Of a stretch of DNA of 64,000 nucleotides, positions 8,844 through 18,197 are shown one piece after another. A model generated the notes under the pieces. That model was not told where the DNA came from. It searched no databases and saw only the letters and a program-made list of their open reading frames with translations. Made by a program: the position numbers and the translations under genes. Each line of letters starts with the position of its first letter. Position 1 is the first letter of the stretch. This DNA is from Photobacterium sp. Ph5. GTDB lineage: Bacteria > Pseudomonadota > Gammaproteobacteria > Enterobacterales > Vibrionaceae. The stretch lies in NCBI RefSeq assembly GCF_022129445.1, contig NZ_JADQAQ010000010.1:30126-94125 (forward strand), given 5' to 3'.

Positions 8844-10463
8844 TTACTCAATTCGATAAACACTGGAAAAAGATCGCGAGCCAAATGGATCCATCTGCAA
8901 ACCACCCAACGATTTATTATGAGCTTGGAAATGGACACCATGAGCGAGAGGGATCACAGGTATTTGTTGATCCAAAATATTTTGCGCTTGCTGGTAATAT
9001 GCTTGGCGTTGTTGTTGCTTATTTGTGCGTAGTGCAATTTCAAGTAAATTATCAAAACCTAGATCACACCAGTTAGCTACATTGAGCCCTGCTTTTTTAG
9101 CATTACATGATAATAATGGTCTTAAGAAATTATCAGGGTCACCGTTATCTGCGATCCAACCAGCAAGAACCATATCGTATTGAGTGGTATCAGTTAAACC
9201 AACACGTCCAATCGTTTCTTGATGATGTAAAGACACATTGATACCAACTGCTTTTAAATTAGCTTGAATTAATTCAGCCGTTTTACGAGGGCTTGGGTTA
9301 TAAGGTCGAGGTTCAAGTGGTACCCACATTGTCAGTACTTGTTTGTAATCATAGCCTGCGGCATCAAGCAGTTGCTTTGCTTTTTTAGGATTATAAGAAA
9401 GTGCTTTACTGTCGTGATTATAAGCCCAAGACATTGGTGGTAATAAGCTTTTTGCTTCGGTTGCAGTGCCGTAGTAAACTGAATTTAGTAGTGTTTTTCT
9501 GTTTATTGCATAATTAATTGCTTCACGTACTTCTAACTTATTCAACGGCGGGCGTTCTGTATTTAATGCCAGAAAGGATACATTCATCCCCGTTTGCGCA
9601 AGTAGTTTATAGTTATCGTTATTTGAAATAACCGGTAACTGGCTAGCAACAGGAGATGAGAGAACATCACACTCAGAGCTTAGCAACTTAGCAAGATTAC
9701 CCATACCACGGGCTGAGATATCAAATACCACTTGTTCCATTGGCGCGGCACCTTGCCAATAATCTTTGTTACGTTTTAAACGAATAAGATCATTGGGTAT
9801 AAACTGATCAACGTAAAAAGGCCCAGTGCCAATAGGTTTCGTGTCAATAAGATCGATACGTCCAGATTTTAGTAGTTGTTGGCCATACTGCTGAGAATAA
9901 ATCACCGCATAGCTGGTCGCTAAGTTAGATAAGAAAGAATTATCTGGGCGGTTTAAAGTAAATTGAACCGTTAGAGGATCTTTTGCTGCGATGTTATCAA
10001 TTAAATTAGCGAACCCAAGACTTTCAAACCATGGGTAACGACCACCTGAAATATTGTGAAAAGGGTGGTGGGGATTAATGATTCGCTCAAAACTAAAAAT
10101 AACGTCGTCAGCATTAAGCGGACGTGTTGGAGTAAACCAATCAGTATGTTGGAATTTAACGTTATCACGCAGCTTAAAGGTATATACCAGACCATCGTCA
10201 CTGACTGTCCAACTTTTCGCTAGATCTGGAAGTGGTTTATGGCTGATAGGATCGAGTAACAGCAGGCGATCGAAAATTTGAGCCGAGAGTGTTTCTGCTG
10301 TTAATCCACCATCTGTTAGCTGTGGATTTAATGTTGTCGGAGTATCTTGACCACAATAGACAAAGCCATTGCTTTGCTTAGCGGTATCATGTGACGGCTC
10401 TTTACAACCTAAAAGGCCAAGTAAAGTGAAGCCGGCAATCAAAAGACGACTGTAAGCGCTCAT
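8844..10463 (-). CDS. sapA: Peptide ABC transporter substrate-binding protein SapA (lipoprotein form)
   Basis: Family 5 solute-binding protein that delivers peptides to SapBC. The 539-aa product resembles E. coli SapA throughout, with segments such as DNVKFQHTDWFTPTRPLNADDV and TNDFLRPLL-like loops. Its N-terminus, LLIAGFTLLGLLGC with Cys20 in a lipobox, predicts a lipoprotein, whereas E. coli SapA has an ordinary cleaved signal peptide. This is the first gene of the minus-strand sap operon; 137 bp separates it from pspF, which runs in the same direction. Confidence 0.93.
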   Translation of the reverse strand: MSAYSRLLIAGFTLLGLLGCKEPSHDTAKQSNGFVYCGQDTPTTLNPQLTDGGLTAETLSAQIFDRLLLLDPISHKPLPDLAKSWTVSDDGLVYTFKLRDNVKFQHTDWFTPTRPLNADDVIFSFERIINPHHPFHNISGGRYPWFESLGFANLIDNIAAKDPLTVQFTLNRPDNSFLSNLATSYAVIYSQQYGQQLLKSGRIDLIDTKPIGTGPFYVDQFIPNDLIRLKRNKDYWQGAAPMEQVVFDISARGMGNLAKLLSSECDVLSSPVASQLPVISNNDNYKLLAQTGMNVSFLALNTERPPLNKLEVREAINYAINRKTLLNSVYYGTATEAKSLLPPMSWAYNHDSKALSYNPKKAKQLLDAAGYDYKQVLTMWVPLEPRPYNPSPRKTAELIQANLKAVGINVSLHHQETIGRVGLTDTTQYDMVLAGWIADNGDPDNFLRPLLSCNAKKAGLNVANWCDLGFDNLLEIALRTNKQQQRQAYYQQAQNILDQQIPVIPLAHGVHFQAHNKSLGGLQMDPFGSRSFSSVYRIE

Positions 10464-10600
10464 ATTTAATAGGCGTTAAATGAAATTAAGTCGTTAAATT
10501 TAACATTTTTCTTTTACCGCCACCAAGCTATCCTGCTTTATTTATAAGGAATTAGTCTAAAACCGTTACTTATCTTTAATTATTACGCTAATTTGGTTGA

Positions 10601-11626
10601 TTAATCACCGTTAACGTTAATGTCATACTTTCGGATTAACCCTCTTAACTGATGATAACTTAAGCTTAAAAGTTCAGCAGCTTTCGTTTGATTAAAACGA
10701 GCTTGTTTAAGCGCATCATTAATTAGCATGATTTCTTGATTTTGGAGATGTTGTCGTAAATCAAGTGGTAATTCAATGGTTGCTGGGTGTTGTTGAATCG
10801 TTGTTTTCTCAGCCGATGCGGCATGTTGTTGTGGCGTTGCTGCACGAGATTGCCAAGCAGTGGCAAAAGGATCGGTATAAATTTCAGCTATGGGTTCATC
10901 TTCGGTGCTATGACGAAATACAGAGCGCTCGACAACGTTTTTTAACTCACGAATATTCCCTGGCCATTGGTAATCGAGTAGTTGTTGTTTTGCGTGTTGT
11001 GAAAAACCTGCAAAATAGCTGTAGCCTAGTTCTCGACACATACGAACAGCATAATGCTCTGCTAGTGGTAAAATATCTTCTTGTCGTTCACGTAAGGGTG
11101 GAAGATGGATGATTTCAAAAGCCAGTCTATCAAGTAAATCTGCTCGAAATTTTCCTTCAGCAACGAGTTTAGGTAAATTTTCATTAGTTGCACAAACTAG
11201 GCGCACATTCGCTAGGCAAGGTTTATTGCCGCCTACGCGTTCGTACTCACCGTATTCAATTACGCGTAATAATTTTTCTTGAACCCCCATCGGGGCGGTC
11301 GCTAATTCATCTAAAAAAAGTGTGCCATTTTCTGCACGTTCAAAGCGTCCTTGGTGGCGACCTTTCGCCCCTGTAAAAGAGCCAGCTTCATGACCAAATA
11401 ATTCAGAATCAATGACGCCTTCGCTGAGTGCGGCACAGTTAAGTGTCACTAAAGGTTGATCCCAACGCTTTGATAAGTAGTGAACGCGTTGGGCGATTAA
11501 CTCTTTACCAGTACCTCGCTCACCAAGAATAAGAATGGGGCGATTGAGCGAAGCGAGGCGTGATGCTTGGTCTAGAACACTTAGAAAAGCATCAGATTCA
11601 CCGATTAAGTTTTCCGTCTTACGCAT
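10601..11626 (-). CDS. pspF: Phage shock protein operon transcriptional activator PspF
   Basis: Sigma-54 activator of the psp genes, inhibited by direct contact with PspA. The 341-aa protein has no receiver domain and starts directly with the AAA+ domain. Seen: Walker A GERGTGKE, the sigma-54 loop GSFTGA (Ala to Ser in GAFTGA), Walker B GTLFLDEL, an RWPGN-like QWPGNIREL segment and a C-terminal Fis-type HTH (LNQTKAAELLSLSYHQLRGL region). It is divergent from pspA, as in E. coli, with a 206-bp control region between. The polyglutamine- and alanine-rich linker at about residues 255-280 is longer than in E. coli. Confidence 0.95.
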   Translation of the reverse strand: MRKTENLIGESDAFLSVLDQASRLASLNRPILILGERGTGKELIAQRVHYLSKRWDQPLVTLNCAALSEGVIDSELFGHEAGSFTGAKGRHQGRFERAENGTLFLDELATAPMGVQEKLLRVIEYGEYERVGGNKPCLANVRLVCATNENLPKLVAEGKFRADLLDRLAFEIIHLPPLRERQEDILPLAEHYAVRMCRELGYSYFAGFSQHAKQQLLDYQWPGNIRELKNVVERSVFRHSTEDEPIAEIYTDPFATAWQSRAATPQQHAASAEKTTIQQHPATIELPLDLRQHLQNQEIMLINDALKQARFNQTKAAELLSLSYHQLRGLIRKYDINVNGD

Positions 11627-11646
11627 TGGTTAATCTCACTATTAAT

Positions 11647-11661
11647 TAGTTAAATTAACTA
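11647..11661. promoter_or_regulatory. Palindrome in the pspF-pspA control region
   Basis: TAGTTAAATTAACTA is a perfect 15-bp odd palindrome 63-77 bp upstream of the sigma-54 promoter of pspA and close to the pspF start. Position suggests part of the PspF upstream activating sequences or pspF autoregulation; the sequence alone does not prove it. Confidence 0.35.
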
Positions 11662-11723
11662 TATCATAGCTTGATTAAAAGTTGTTGATAAATTAAGTTA
11701 TTGATATTTAATAGTTTAAAAGT

Positions 11724-11739
11724 TGGCACAGTACTTGAT
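11724..11739 (+). promoter_or_regulatory. Sigma-54 promoter of pspABC
   Basis: TGGCAC (11724-11729), five bases, then TTGAT (11735-11739) fits the -24/-12 sigma-54 pattern TGGCAC-N5-TTGC with one change in the -12 element. It lies about 95 bp before pspA, next to the gene for the sigma-54 activator PspF. Confidence 0.75.
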
Positions 11740-11835
11740 ATATCTAAGTGGTAACACAATAACATTAAGTTAGTATCACTATATAAACCTGTAAGCGTGA
11801 TTACTGTGAAATGGGTTTAATCAAGGAGTTTAATG

Positions 11836-12501
11836 ATGGGTATTTTTTCTCGTTTTGCTGATATCGTAAATGCCAATGTGAATTCGTTACTGGATAAGGC
11901 TGAAGATCCACAAAAACTGATCCGTCTTATCATCCAAGAGATGGAAGATACATTAGTTGAGGTACGTACATCTTCAGCTCGTGCATTAGCTGATAAAAAA
12001 GAGTTACATCGTCGTATTCAAGCGATTGAATCACAAATTACAGATTGGCAGGAAAAGGCGAGCCTTGCACTGCAAAAAGGTCGTGAAGATTTAGCCCGTG
12101 CAGCACTGATCGAAAAGCAAAAATTGGCCGATGTCGCATTAACGCTAAATGAAGAATACAAACTAGTAGAAGAGACAATTGAAAAATTGTCATTAGAAGT
12201 CGCTGAGCTTGAGCGTAAATTGCAAGAAACACGCGCTCGTCAACAAGCGTTAGTGACACGTCATAAAGCAGCAGGCACTCGCCGTGATGTTCGTCGTCAG
12301 CTAGATACAAGTAAAGTTGATGAGGCGATGTCGAAGTTTGAGCAATATGAGCGTCGCATCGATGAAATGGAAGCAGAAGCAGATAGTTATAGCTTTGGTC
12401 GTGGCAAAAGCTTAGAGTCAGAATTTGCTGATTTACAAGCACAAGACGAAATTGAAAAAGAACTTGAGCGCTTAAAAGCGAACATCAAGGATAAAGAGTA
12501 A
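11836..12501 (+). CDS. pspA: Phage shock protein A
   Basis: Peripheral membrane ESCRT-III-like protein that maintains the inner membrane under stress and restrains PspF. The 221-aa product is almost entirely coiled coil, with the amphipathic N-terminal helix [19 protein letters not shown] used for membrane binding. Two adjacent ATGs (11833 and 11836) exist; the second is chosen because it matches the family N-terminus and is better spaced from AAGGAG (11823-11828). First gene of pspABC. Confidence 0.96.
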   Translation: MGIFSRFADIVNANVNSLLDKAEDPQKLIRLIIQEMEDTLVEVRTSSARALADKKELHRRIQAIESQITDWQEKASLALQKGREDLARAALIEKQKLADVALTLNEEYKLVEETIEKLSLEVAELERKLQETRARQQALVTRHKAAGTRRDVRRQLDTSKVDEAMSKFEQYERRIDEMEAEADSYSFGRGKSLESEFADLQAQDEIEKELERLKANIKDKE

Positions 12502-12557
12502 GTACAACGAAGTTATCGTCGTTGTTTCATTGATTCTGCGCGAAAGGAGAACAAATA

Positions 12558-12785
12558 ATGTCAATGGGTTTTATTAGCGTTCCATTAGTGGTGTTCATGA
12601 TTATTGTCGCACCGCTATGGTTAATCCTTCACTATCGCAGTAAACGTCAAGCAGGTGAAGGGCTGTCAGGTGAAGATCAGAAAAAGTTAGAGACCTTGGT
12701 GGCACGCGCAGAAGATATGCAAGAACGTATTGTAACGTTAGAGCGTATTCTTGATGCTGAAGTGCCAAGGTGGAGGCAAAAATAA
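12558..12785 (+). CDS. pspB: Phage shock protein B
   Basis: Small inner-membrane sensor that acts with PspC to relieve PspA inhibition. The 75 residues comprise one membrane helix (about 6-26) and a cytoplasmic coiled coil ending RWRQK. It is preceded by AAAGGAG and overlaps pspC by one base (TAATG), so translation is coupled. Confidence 0.95.
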   Translation: MSMGFISVPLVVFMIIVAPLWLILHYRSKRQAGEGLSGEDQKKLETLVARAEDMQERIVTLERILDAEVPRWRQK

Positions 12786-13171
12786 TGAGTAAGACCTTAT
12801 ACCGTGATCCTAAAAAAGGAAAATTGGGTGGTGTGTGTGCTGGCTTAGCGGAATATTTCGGTGTTGAAATTTGGTTAGTACGTATTCTTGCTGTTTCGGC
12901 CTTCTTACTTGGTTTAGGTTTTTTTGCCACGATTGCTTATATCGCCGCCTGGTTGATTTTAGATAAAATGCCACCACAGCGAAAAGAGCAACAAGATACT
13001 TATACCGAGCATAACGTAAAACAGAAACCATGGCAGGCAGGTCGCTCAGCGCATCAAATTCTACAAAAAGTTGAATCAGAATTTGATACAGCAGAAAAGA
13101 AAGTACAACAGATGGAAGCGTATGTTACATCATCTGCATTTAAAGTTGATCGCGAGTTCAATAAGCTTTAA
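12785..13171 (+). CDS. pspC: Phage shock protein C (PspC domain)
   Basis: Inner-membrane partner of PspB in stress sensing. The 128-aa protein begins with the PspC domain: LYRDPKKGKLGGVCAGLAEYFG, then a membrane span at about 38-60, followed by a cytoplasmic tail with a helical region. The ATG at 12785 is used with GGAGG at 12772-12776; the GTG at 12770 is within pspB and overlaps the ribosome-binding site. No pspD or pspE follows, unlike E. coli. Confidence 0.95.
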   Translation: MSKTLYRDPKKGKLGGVCAGLAEYFGVEIWLVRILAVSAFLLGLGFFATIAYIAAWLILDKMPPQRKEQQDTYTEHNVKQKPWQAGRSAHQILQKVESEFDTAEKKVQQMEAYVTSSAFKVDREFNKL

Positions 13172-13197
13172 TTATCAATAAAATTTAGCGTAATGAG

Positions 13198-13231
13198 GCA
13201 GGTACTGATCAATGTCAGACCTGCTTTTTTT
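13198..13231 (+). terminator. Terminator after pspC
   Basis: Stem GCAGGT (13198-13203) with ACCTGC (13219-13224) and a run of seven T. Confidence 0.85.
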
Positions 13232-13328
13232 CGCTATAAAGGCGTAATATAGTTAAATCACTTTATTGATAAATATTAGAATAAAGTTGTTAAACCTAAA
13301 ACAAAAATGAAAACAACTAGGGTTAATC

Positions 13329-14726
13329 ATGAATCGAATCAGTAATGAGTTGAATAAGCTCGTCAATCGAAGTTTAGACCGACATGTACGACTGGCGGTT
13401 ACCGGATTGTCTCGCGCAGGTAAAACGGCCTTTATTACTTCTCTTATAAATCAATTACTGCATGTTAGTACTAACGCTCGTTTACCGATGTTTAGTGCAG
13501 TGCGTGACGGTTATTTGCTAGGAGCGAAACGTGTTCCTCAGTTAGATTTGCATGTGCCTAAATTTGGTTATGATGAGGGAATGCAATCTATCTTATCGGC
13601 GCCACCTGAATGGCCAGAGCCAACACGAGATGTTAGCCAAACACGTCTAGCATTGCGTTACAAACCACAAAAAGGGGCATTAAAGCTGTTTCAAGAAACC
13701 GCTACATTGTATTTGGATATTATTGATTATCCTGGTGAGTGGTTACTTGATCTACCGTTACTTGATTTGGACTTTTTGCAATGGTCAAAACAGCAAAGCC
13801 AAGTATTAAAAGGTAAACGTCTTGAATTAGCAAAAAATTGGCTTACGAATACTGAAACGTTTGATCCTTTTGCTCCCGCTGATGAAAAAGTAATAGAAGC
13901 AATATCTAAATCTTTCACCGCTTACTTGCACCAATGTAAAGCTGAAGGGGGATTGCACTGGGTTCAGCCAGGACGATTTGTGTTGCCTGGTGAATTGGCA
14001 GGCGCGCCTGTATTGCAGTTTTTCCCACTATTGTGGGAGCAAAAGTATACTGAAAAACAACTGTTAGATGCTGATGAGAATACCAATATTGGTATGTTAC
14101 GCAGTCGCTATAAGTATTATCAGCAACACGTTGTAAAAGCGTTTTATAACGATCATTTTTCTAAGTTTGATCGCCAAATAATCTTAGTTGATTGTTTGCA
14201 ACCATTAAATGCAGGGCCAGAATCATTTAACGATATGCGCCAAGCATTAGATCAGTTGATGCAAAGTTTTAAATACGGACGTAGCTCGTTACTGCGCCGA
14301 CTATTTTCACCGCGTATTGATAAAGTACTCTTCGCTGCAACCAAAGCCGATCATATTACGCCCGAGCAGCACCCGAATTTAGTCGGATTATTACAGCAGC
14401 TAGTAAATGAAGCATGGCAAACCGCCTCCTTTGAAGGTATTAATATGGACTGTGTGAGCTTGGCGTCGATTCAAGCAACAGAGCCAGGGTTTGTCGTGCA
14501 TCAAGGTCAGCAAGTGCCGGCATTACGTGGGACAGATATGTTAGGTAGTCCACAGACTCTTTTTCCTGGAGAAGTGCCGAAGCGATTGCCGAGTGATAAT
14601 TTCTGGCAACAACAGAGCTTTGATTTTATTAATTTCCGTCCATTACCACAGCAAAGTGACGAACCGTTACCGCATATCCGAATGGATAAAGCGCTTGAGT
14701 ATTTGCTGGGAGATAAATTGCAATGA
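13329..14726 (+). CDS. ycjX: YcjX family P-loop protein
   Basis: DUF463 GTPase-like protein commonly in the Psp regulon; its exact role is unknown. The 465-aa product has a P-loop GLSRAGKT near residue 27-34 and the LDIIDYPGEWLLDLPLL segment characteristic of the family, plus a late FAATKADHI motif resembling the G4 NKxD box. It overlaps ycjF by 4 bp (ATGA). It follows pspABC after a terminator, so it has its own promoter or depends on read-through. Confidence 0.92.
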   Translation: MNRISNELNKLVNRSLDRHVRLAVTGLSRAGKTAFITSLINQLLHVSTNARLPMFSAVRDGYLLGAKRVPQLDLHVPKFGYDEGMQSILSAPPEWPEPTRDVSQTRLALRYKPQKGALKLFQETATLYLDIIDYPGEWLLDLPLLDLDFLQWSKQQSQVLKGKRLELAKNWLTNTETFDPFAPADEKVIEAISKSFTAYLHQCKAEGGLHWVQPGRFVLPGELAGAPVLQFFPLLWEQKYTEKQLLDADENTNIGMLRSRYKYYQQHVVKAFYNDHFSKFDRQIILVDCLQPLNAGPESFNDMRQALDQLMQSFKYGRSSLLRRLFSPRIDKVLFAATKADHITPEQHPNLVGLLQQLVNEAWQTASFEGINMDCVSLASIQATEPGFVVHQGQQVPALRGTDMLGSPQTLFPGEVPKRLPSDNFWQQQSFDFINFRPLPQQSDEPLPHIRMDKALEYLLGDKLQ

Positions 14727-15742
14727 GTGATCAACTTAAAAGTAAAATTGTCTTTGATGAGCCTACTGCTCAAGTTGAGCAATTAAATATTGCGTCAAAA
14801 TTAGAGTTTGCAGAAAAATCTGACTTTCTACCGGATGTGACTCAAGAACCAGAAGTTGAGCAAGACTTAAAACAGGTATTAGCAGCGAAACCTAAACGTC
14901 GTTATGGCTTTTTAAAAGCGTTAGCGGTGGCGGGTGCTGCAATGGTTGGGTGGCAAACAGTTGATCACGTTGTTACTGCGTATCAAAGTGCAGATTGGTT
15001 ATCACTAGGCTGGAGCGCCATTGTTGCAGGTGTTGCGGTAACGGGTATTAGCGCTCTTGGGCGTGAATTCTTTAAGTTACGTCGATTGAAATTACGCCAA
15101 ACTGAGCGTGATGAAGCACAAATCTTGTTGGATGGGGACGGTATTGGTCATGGTAAAGCATTCTGTACCAAGCTTGCTCAGCATAGCCATATTAGTAGCG
15201 ATAATCATGGTTACGATCGTTGGATTAATTCATTAGATGCAACCCATAACGATCGTGAAGTTTTAGAGCTATACGATCATTTAGTGGTAAGTCAGCAAGA
15301 TAAATTGGCACGCAAGCTGGTGGCGAAATACTCCAGTGATGCTGCAGTCATGGTGGCATTAAGTCCGTTAGCGGTGGCTGATATGTTGCTGGTGGCATGG
15401 CGTAATTTACGATTAATTGAACAAATTTCCCGTGTTTATGGGGTGGAATTAGGCTATTGGTCGCGAATTAAATTGCTGAAGTTAGTATTAGCTAACATGG
15501 CATTTGCTGGTGCATCAGAGGTGATCACCGATTTAGGTATGGACATGCTATCGATGGATCTAGCGGGTCGTATGTCAACGCGTGTAGCACAAGGAGTAAG
15601 TATTGGCTTACTAACAGGGCGATTAGGACTCAAAGCGATTGGTTTAATGCGCCCATTACCTTGGTTACCAGGGGAGCAGCCTAAGTTAAGTGAGATCAGA
15701 AAAGATCTTGTCGCTCAGCTCACGCATAAAAAAGATGATTAA
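14723..15742 (+). CDS. ycjF: YcjF family membrane protein (DUF697)
   Basis: Inner-membrane protein of unknown function that always accompanies ycjX. The 339-aa product has an acidic soluble N-terminal part, two membrane segments (about 68-87 and 93-115), and a C-terminal DUF697 domain with KYSSDAAVMVALSPLAVADMLLVAWRNLRLIEQI. Coupled to ycjX by a 4-bp overlap. A hairpin with T-rich tail lies downstream. Confidence 0.92.
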   Translation: MSDQLKSKIVFDEPTAQVEQLNIASKLEFAEKSDFLPDVTQEPEVEQDLKQVLAAKPKRRYGFLKALAVAGAAMVGWQTVDHVVTAYQSADWLSLGWSAIVAGVAVTGISALGREFFKLRRLKLRQTERDEAQILLDGDGIGHGKAFCTKLAQHSHISSDNHGYDRWINSLDATHNDREVLELYDHLVVSQQDKLARKLVAKYSSDAAVMVALSPLAVADMLLVAWRNLRLIEQISRVYGVELGYWSRIKLLKLVLANMAFAGASEVITDLGMDMLSMDLAGRMSTRVAQGVSIGLLTGRLGLKAIGLMRPLPWLPGEQPKLSEIRKDLVAQLTHKKDD

Positions 15743-15770
15743 AAGATAGTATTTTCAAATAATTAACACA

Positions 15771-15806
15771 TAAGCTTATCGGTAACGGTAAGCTTATTTC
15801 TTATTT
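15771..15806 (+). terminator. Terminator after ycjF
   Basis: Stem TAAGCTTA (15771-15778) with TAAGCTTA (15789-15796) followed by TTTCTTATTT. Confidence 0.6.
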
Positions 15807-15827
15807 GAAGAATTATGTGGAATGAAA

Positions 15828-16328
15828 ATGAAAAAAACGATGCTGCTATTGCCATTAGCCTTTTTATTCTTTGGCTGTGATGCGCAAACATCTACAACGA
15901 AAACAATAGCTACATCAAGGGTTGAACAATGTAGCGAAGGTGAATACGCCTATTCATTGCCTGTTGATATTGAAAAATATACACACGCCATGGCGCTATT
16001 TAGCCAAGAAGGTGGTGTTAATCCTTATTCAACGACACAATTTAAGCAAACTTGTCACTCATTGCCGCAAGTTGAAGACAAGTTAGCGTATATAGCAGAG
16101 CAAAGTGCGCAAGCAACGTTACCTTACCCAGAAGCTGGCAAAGTGCTTTATTTCAAACAAGTTGATGATACGGTTTATGTTGTATTAGAAGCGCAAGAAG
16201 ATGGATGGGCTGGGGTATCAGCCGCCATGGCAGCTGCAGAGCCTGTTATTACGCGTAATATTCAATTGAACAGTTCAATGAAGCATGTCATGTTTAGCTA
16301 TGCACCTGGTGATGAAAAGCAAAGCTAA
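15828..16328 (+). CDS. Putative lipoprotein of unknown function
   Basis: A 166-aa protein not recognised as a named family. The N-terminus MKKTMLLLPLAFLFFGC is a lipoprotein signal with Cys17; residue +2 is Asp, which in enterobacteria favours inner-membrane retention. The mature part is small, acidic and without obvious motifs; it has two further cysteines (near residues 29 and 66) that could form a disulfide. The ATG at 15828 is preferred to 15822 because GTGGA lies at proper distance. It stands alone between ycjXF and tyrR. Function unknown. Confidence 0.75.
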   Translation: MKKTMLLLPLAFLFFGCDAQTSTTKTIATSRVEQCSEGEYAYSLPVDIEKYTHAMALFSQEGGVNPYSTTQFKQTCHSLPQVEDKLAYIAEQSAQATLPYPEAGKVLYFKQVDDTVYVVLEAQEDGWAGVSAAMAAAEPVITRNIQLNSSMKHVMFSYAPGDEKQS

Positions 16329-16580
16329 TGATGATTTTTGTCAAATACAGACTGCGTTATTATCTAATGAGAATAAGTGGTGAAAATTGACTTACTCATC
16401 ACCATTTAATCTCATATCTTAGATTTCCATCTTGACTATAAATGGGCTTAATAGCACACTGCTTGAATGTCACGTTAAGTTGACAACTCGAATGTTACCT
16501 CTTCTAAGTTATTATAATTTCATTGATTTTTTAAAACTTAGTTGAGTCAAGAATAGGCTACATCTAAGAAGGCGACAAGT

Positions 16581-18119
16581 ATGAGGCTACAGGTATTTTG
16601 TGAAGATCGGGTTGGGATGACTCGCGAGCTACTCGATATTCTGACTAGTCAGGAGATTGATCTTCGAGGAATTGAAATTGATCGCATTGGTATTATTTAC
16701 CTCAATTGTCCTGAAATTGAATTTGAACAGTTTAGTCAGCTAATGTCTCAAATCAGACAATTAGATGGCGTAACAGATGTTAGAAAAATACATTTCATGC
16801 CGAGTGAACGTGAACATACAGAGCTTTCTGCGTTACTTCAAACGTTACCTGATCCTTTTTTTTCCATTGATTTAAATGGAAAAATTGATTTTGCAAATCA
16901 AGCTGCTGAAAGATTATTAGTCCATCATCATGGTGCACTCCATCATGAAAATGTTCATACGCTATTTGGGTTTAATGTTCAGCGGTGGTTAGAAACAAAA
17001 CAGGCTGAAAAACATATCGAAATGGTGGTAATTGCAGGTTTAGATTACCAAATGGAAGTCATGCCCGTTTATATTAAAGATGAAACGGATATTCCAGTCT
17101 TTGCTAGTGCCCTTATTCTTCTTAAATCACTTTCTGAAGCAACTATGCCAATAGTGACTCGCCAATTAGATGGAGACAGTGGTTTTGAGCATTTAGTCGG
17201 GCAATCATCGCGTTTTAAGCATTTATTAGCACAAGCGAAAAAGTTGTCGTTATTAGATGCACCATTATTGATCCAAGGTGAAACGGGAACAGGAAAAGAA
17301 ATGTTAGCCCGTGCCTGCCATCAACGTTCAATACGTCGAGAGAAACCATTTTTAGTTGTTAACTGTGTGTCTATGCCCGATAACGCTGCTGAAACTGAGC
17401 TATTTGGTTTTGCTGGGAGTGCAACTGAGCCAAGTAAAAAAGGTATTTTTGAGCAAGCTGACGGCGGTACCGTTTTTTTGTATGAAATTGGTGAGATGTC
17501 AAAACATCTACAAATTAAATTATTACGCTTTTTACAAGATGGGACGTTCCGACGCGTAGGCGAAGAAGCAGAGAAAAAAGTTAATCTTCGCGTTATTTGC
17601 TCTACACAGAAAAAGTTACCAGATTTAGTTGCTGCAGGTGATTTTCGTGAAGATTTGTATTATCGCCTAAATGTTCTTGCTTTAGTTGTGCCACCATTAC
17701 GTGAAAGAACGGCAGATATAGTACCGTTAGCTGAATTATTCTTGAACCAGTTATCACAAGAGTTACATCAGCCTAAACCTCAAATATCTGAGGAGTTGGC
17801 TGAATACTTAAAGCAATATGCATGGCCTGGTAATATTCGCCAATTACGTAATGTGTTATTCCGTGCGATGACACAACTTGAAAATACGGTCATGACGTCA
17901 GATGATGTACAGTTACCTGAAAATGAATCAAGCAGCATTATCAGTGATGAAACATTAGATGGTTCTCTTGATGAAATAATGAAACGTTATGAATCCGGTA
18001 TATTATCGAACCTATATCGTAGTTATCCGTCTACCCGTAAGTTAGCGAAACGCTTAGGGGTCTCACATACAGCCGTTGCTAATAAATTACGAGAATACGG
18101 TTTAAGTAAGCGCAGTTAA
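16581..18119 (+). CDS. tyrR: Transcriptional regulator TyrR (with altered Walker B)
   Basis: Regulator of aromatic amino-acid synthesis and transport, binding TyrR boxes in response to Tyr and Phe. The 512-aa protein has an N-terminal ACT domain (about 1-75), a PAS domain (about 80-190), an AAA+ domain with Walker A GETGTGKE (233-240), and a C-terminal HTH (STRKLAKRLGVSHTAVANKL). As in other TyrR proteins the GAFTGA loop is absent, so it is not a sigma-54 activator. The Walker B segment reads FLYEIGEM: Tyr301 (codon TAT at 17481) replaces the expected Asp. The ATG at 16581 follows AAGAAGGCGA. Confidence 0.95.
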   Translation: MRLQVFCEDRVGMTRELLDILTSQEIDLRGIEIDRIGIIYLNCPEIEFEQFSQLMSQIRQLDGVTDVRKIHFMPSEREHTELSALLQTLPDPFFSIDLNGKIDFANQAAERLLVHHHGALHHENVHTLFGFNVQRWLETKQAEKHIEMVVIAGLDYQMEVMPVYIKDETDIPVFASALILLKSLSEATMPIVTRQLDGDSGFEHLVGQSSRFKHLLAQAKKLSLLDAPLLIQGETGTGKEMLARACHQRSIRREKPFLVVNCVSMPDNAAETELFGFAGSATEPSKKGIFEQADGGTVFLYEIGEMSKHLQIKLLRFLQDGTFRRVGEEAEKKVNLRVICSTQKKLPDLVAAGDFREDLYYRLNVLALVVPPLRERTADIVPLAELFLNQLSQELHQPKPQISEELAEYLKQYAWPGNIRQLRNVLFRAMTQLENTVMTSDDVQLPENESSSIISDETLDGSLDEIMKRYESGILSNLYRSYPSTRKLAKRLGVSHTAVANKLREYGLSKRS

Positions 18120-18137
18120 TGACTGTGGATATAAAAG

Positions 18138-18168
18138 AAAAAGAGATAATACTATTATCTCTTTTTTA
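18138..18168. terminator. Bidirectional terminator between tyrR and ogt
   Basis: Stem AGAGATAAT (18142-18150) with ATTATCTCT (18154-18162), flanked by A-run and T-run, between converging genes. Confidence 0.85.
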
Positions 18169-18197
18169 TGATCTCGAATATCAACCTAGAATTAGCG

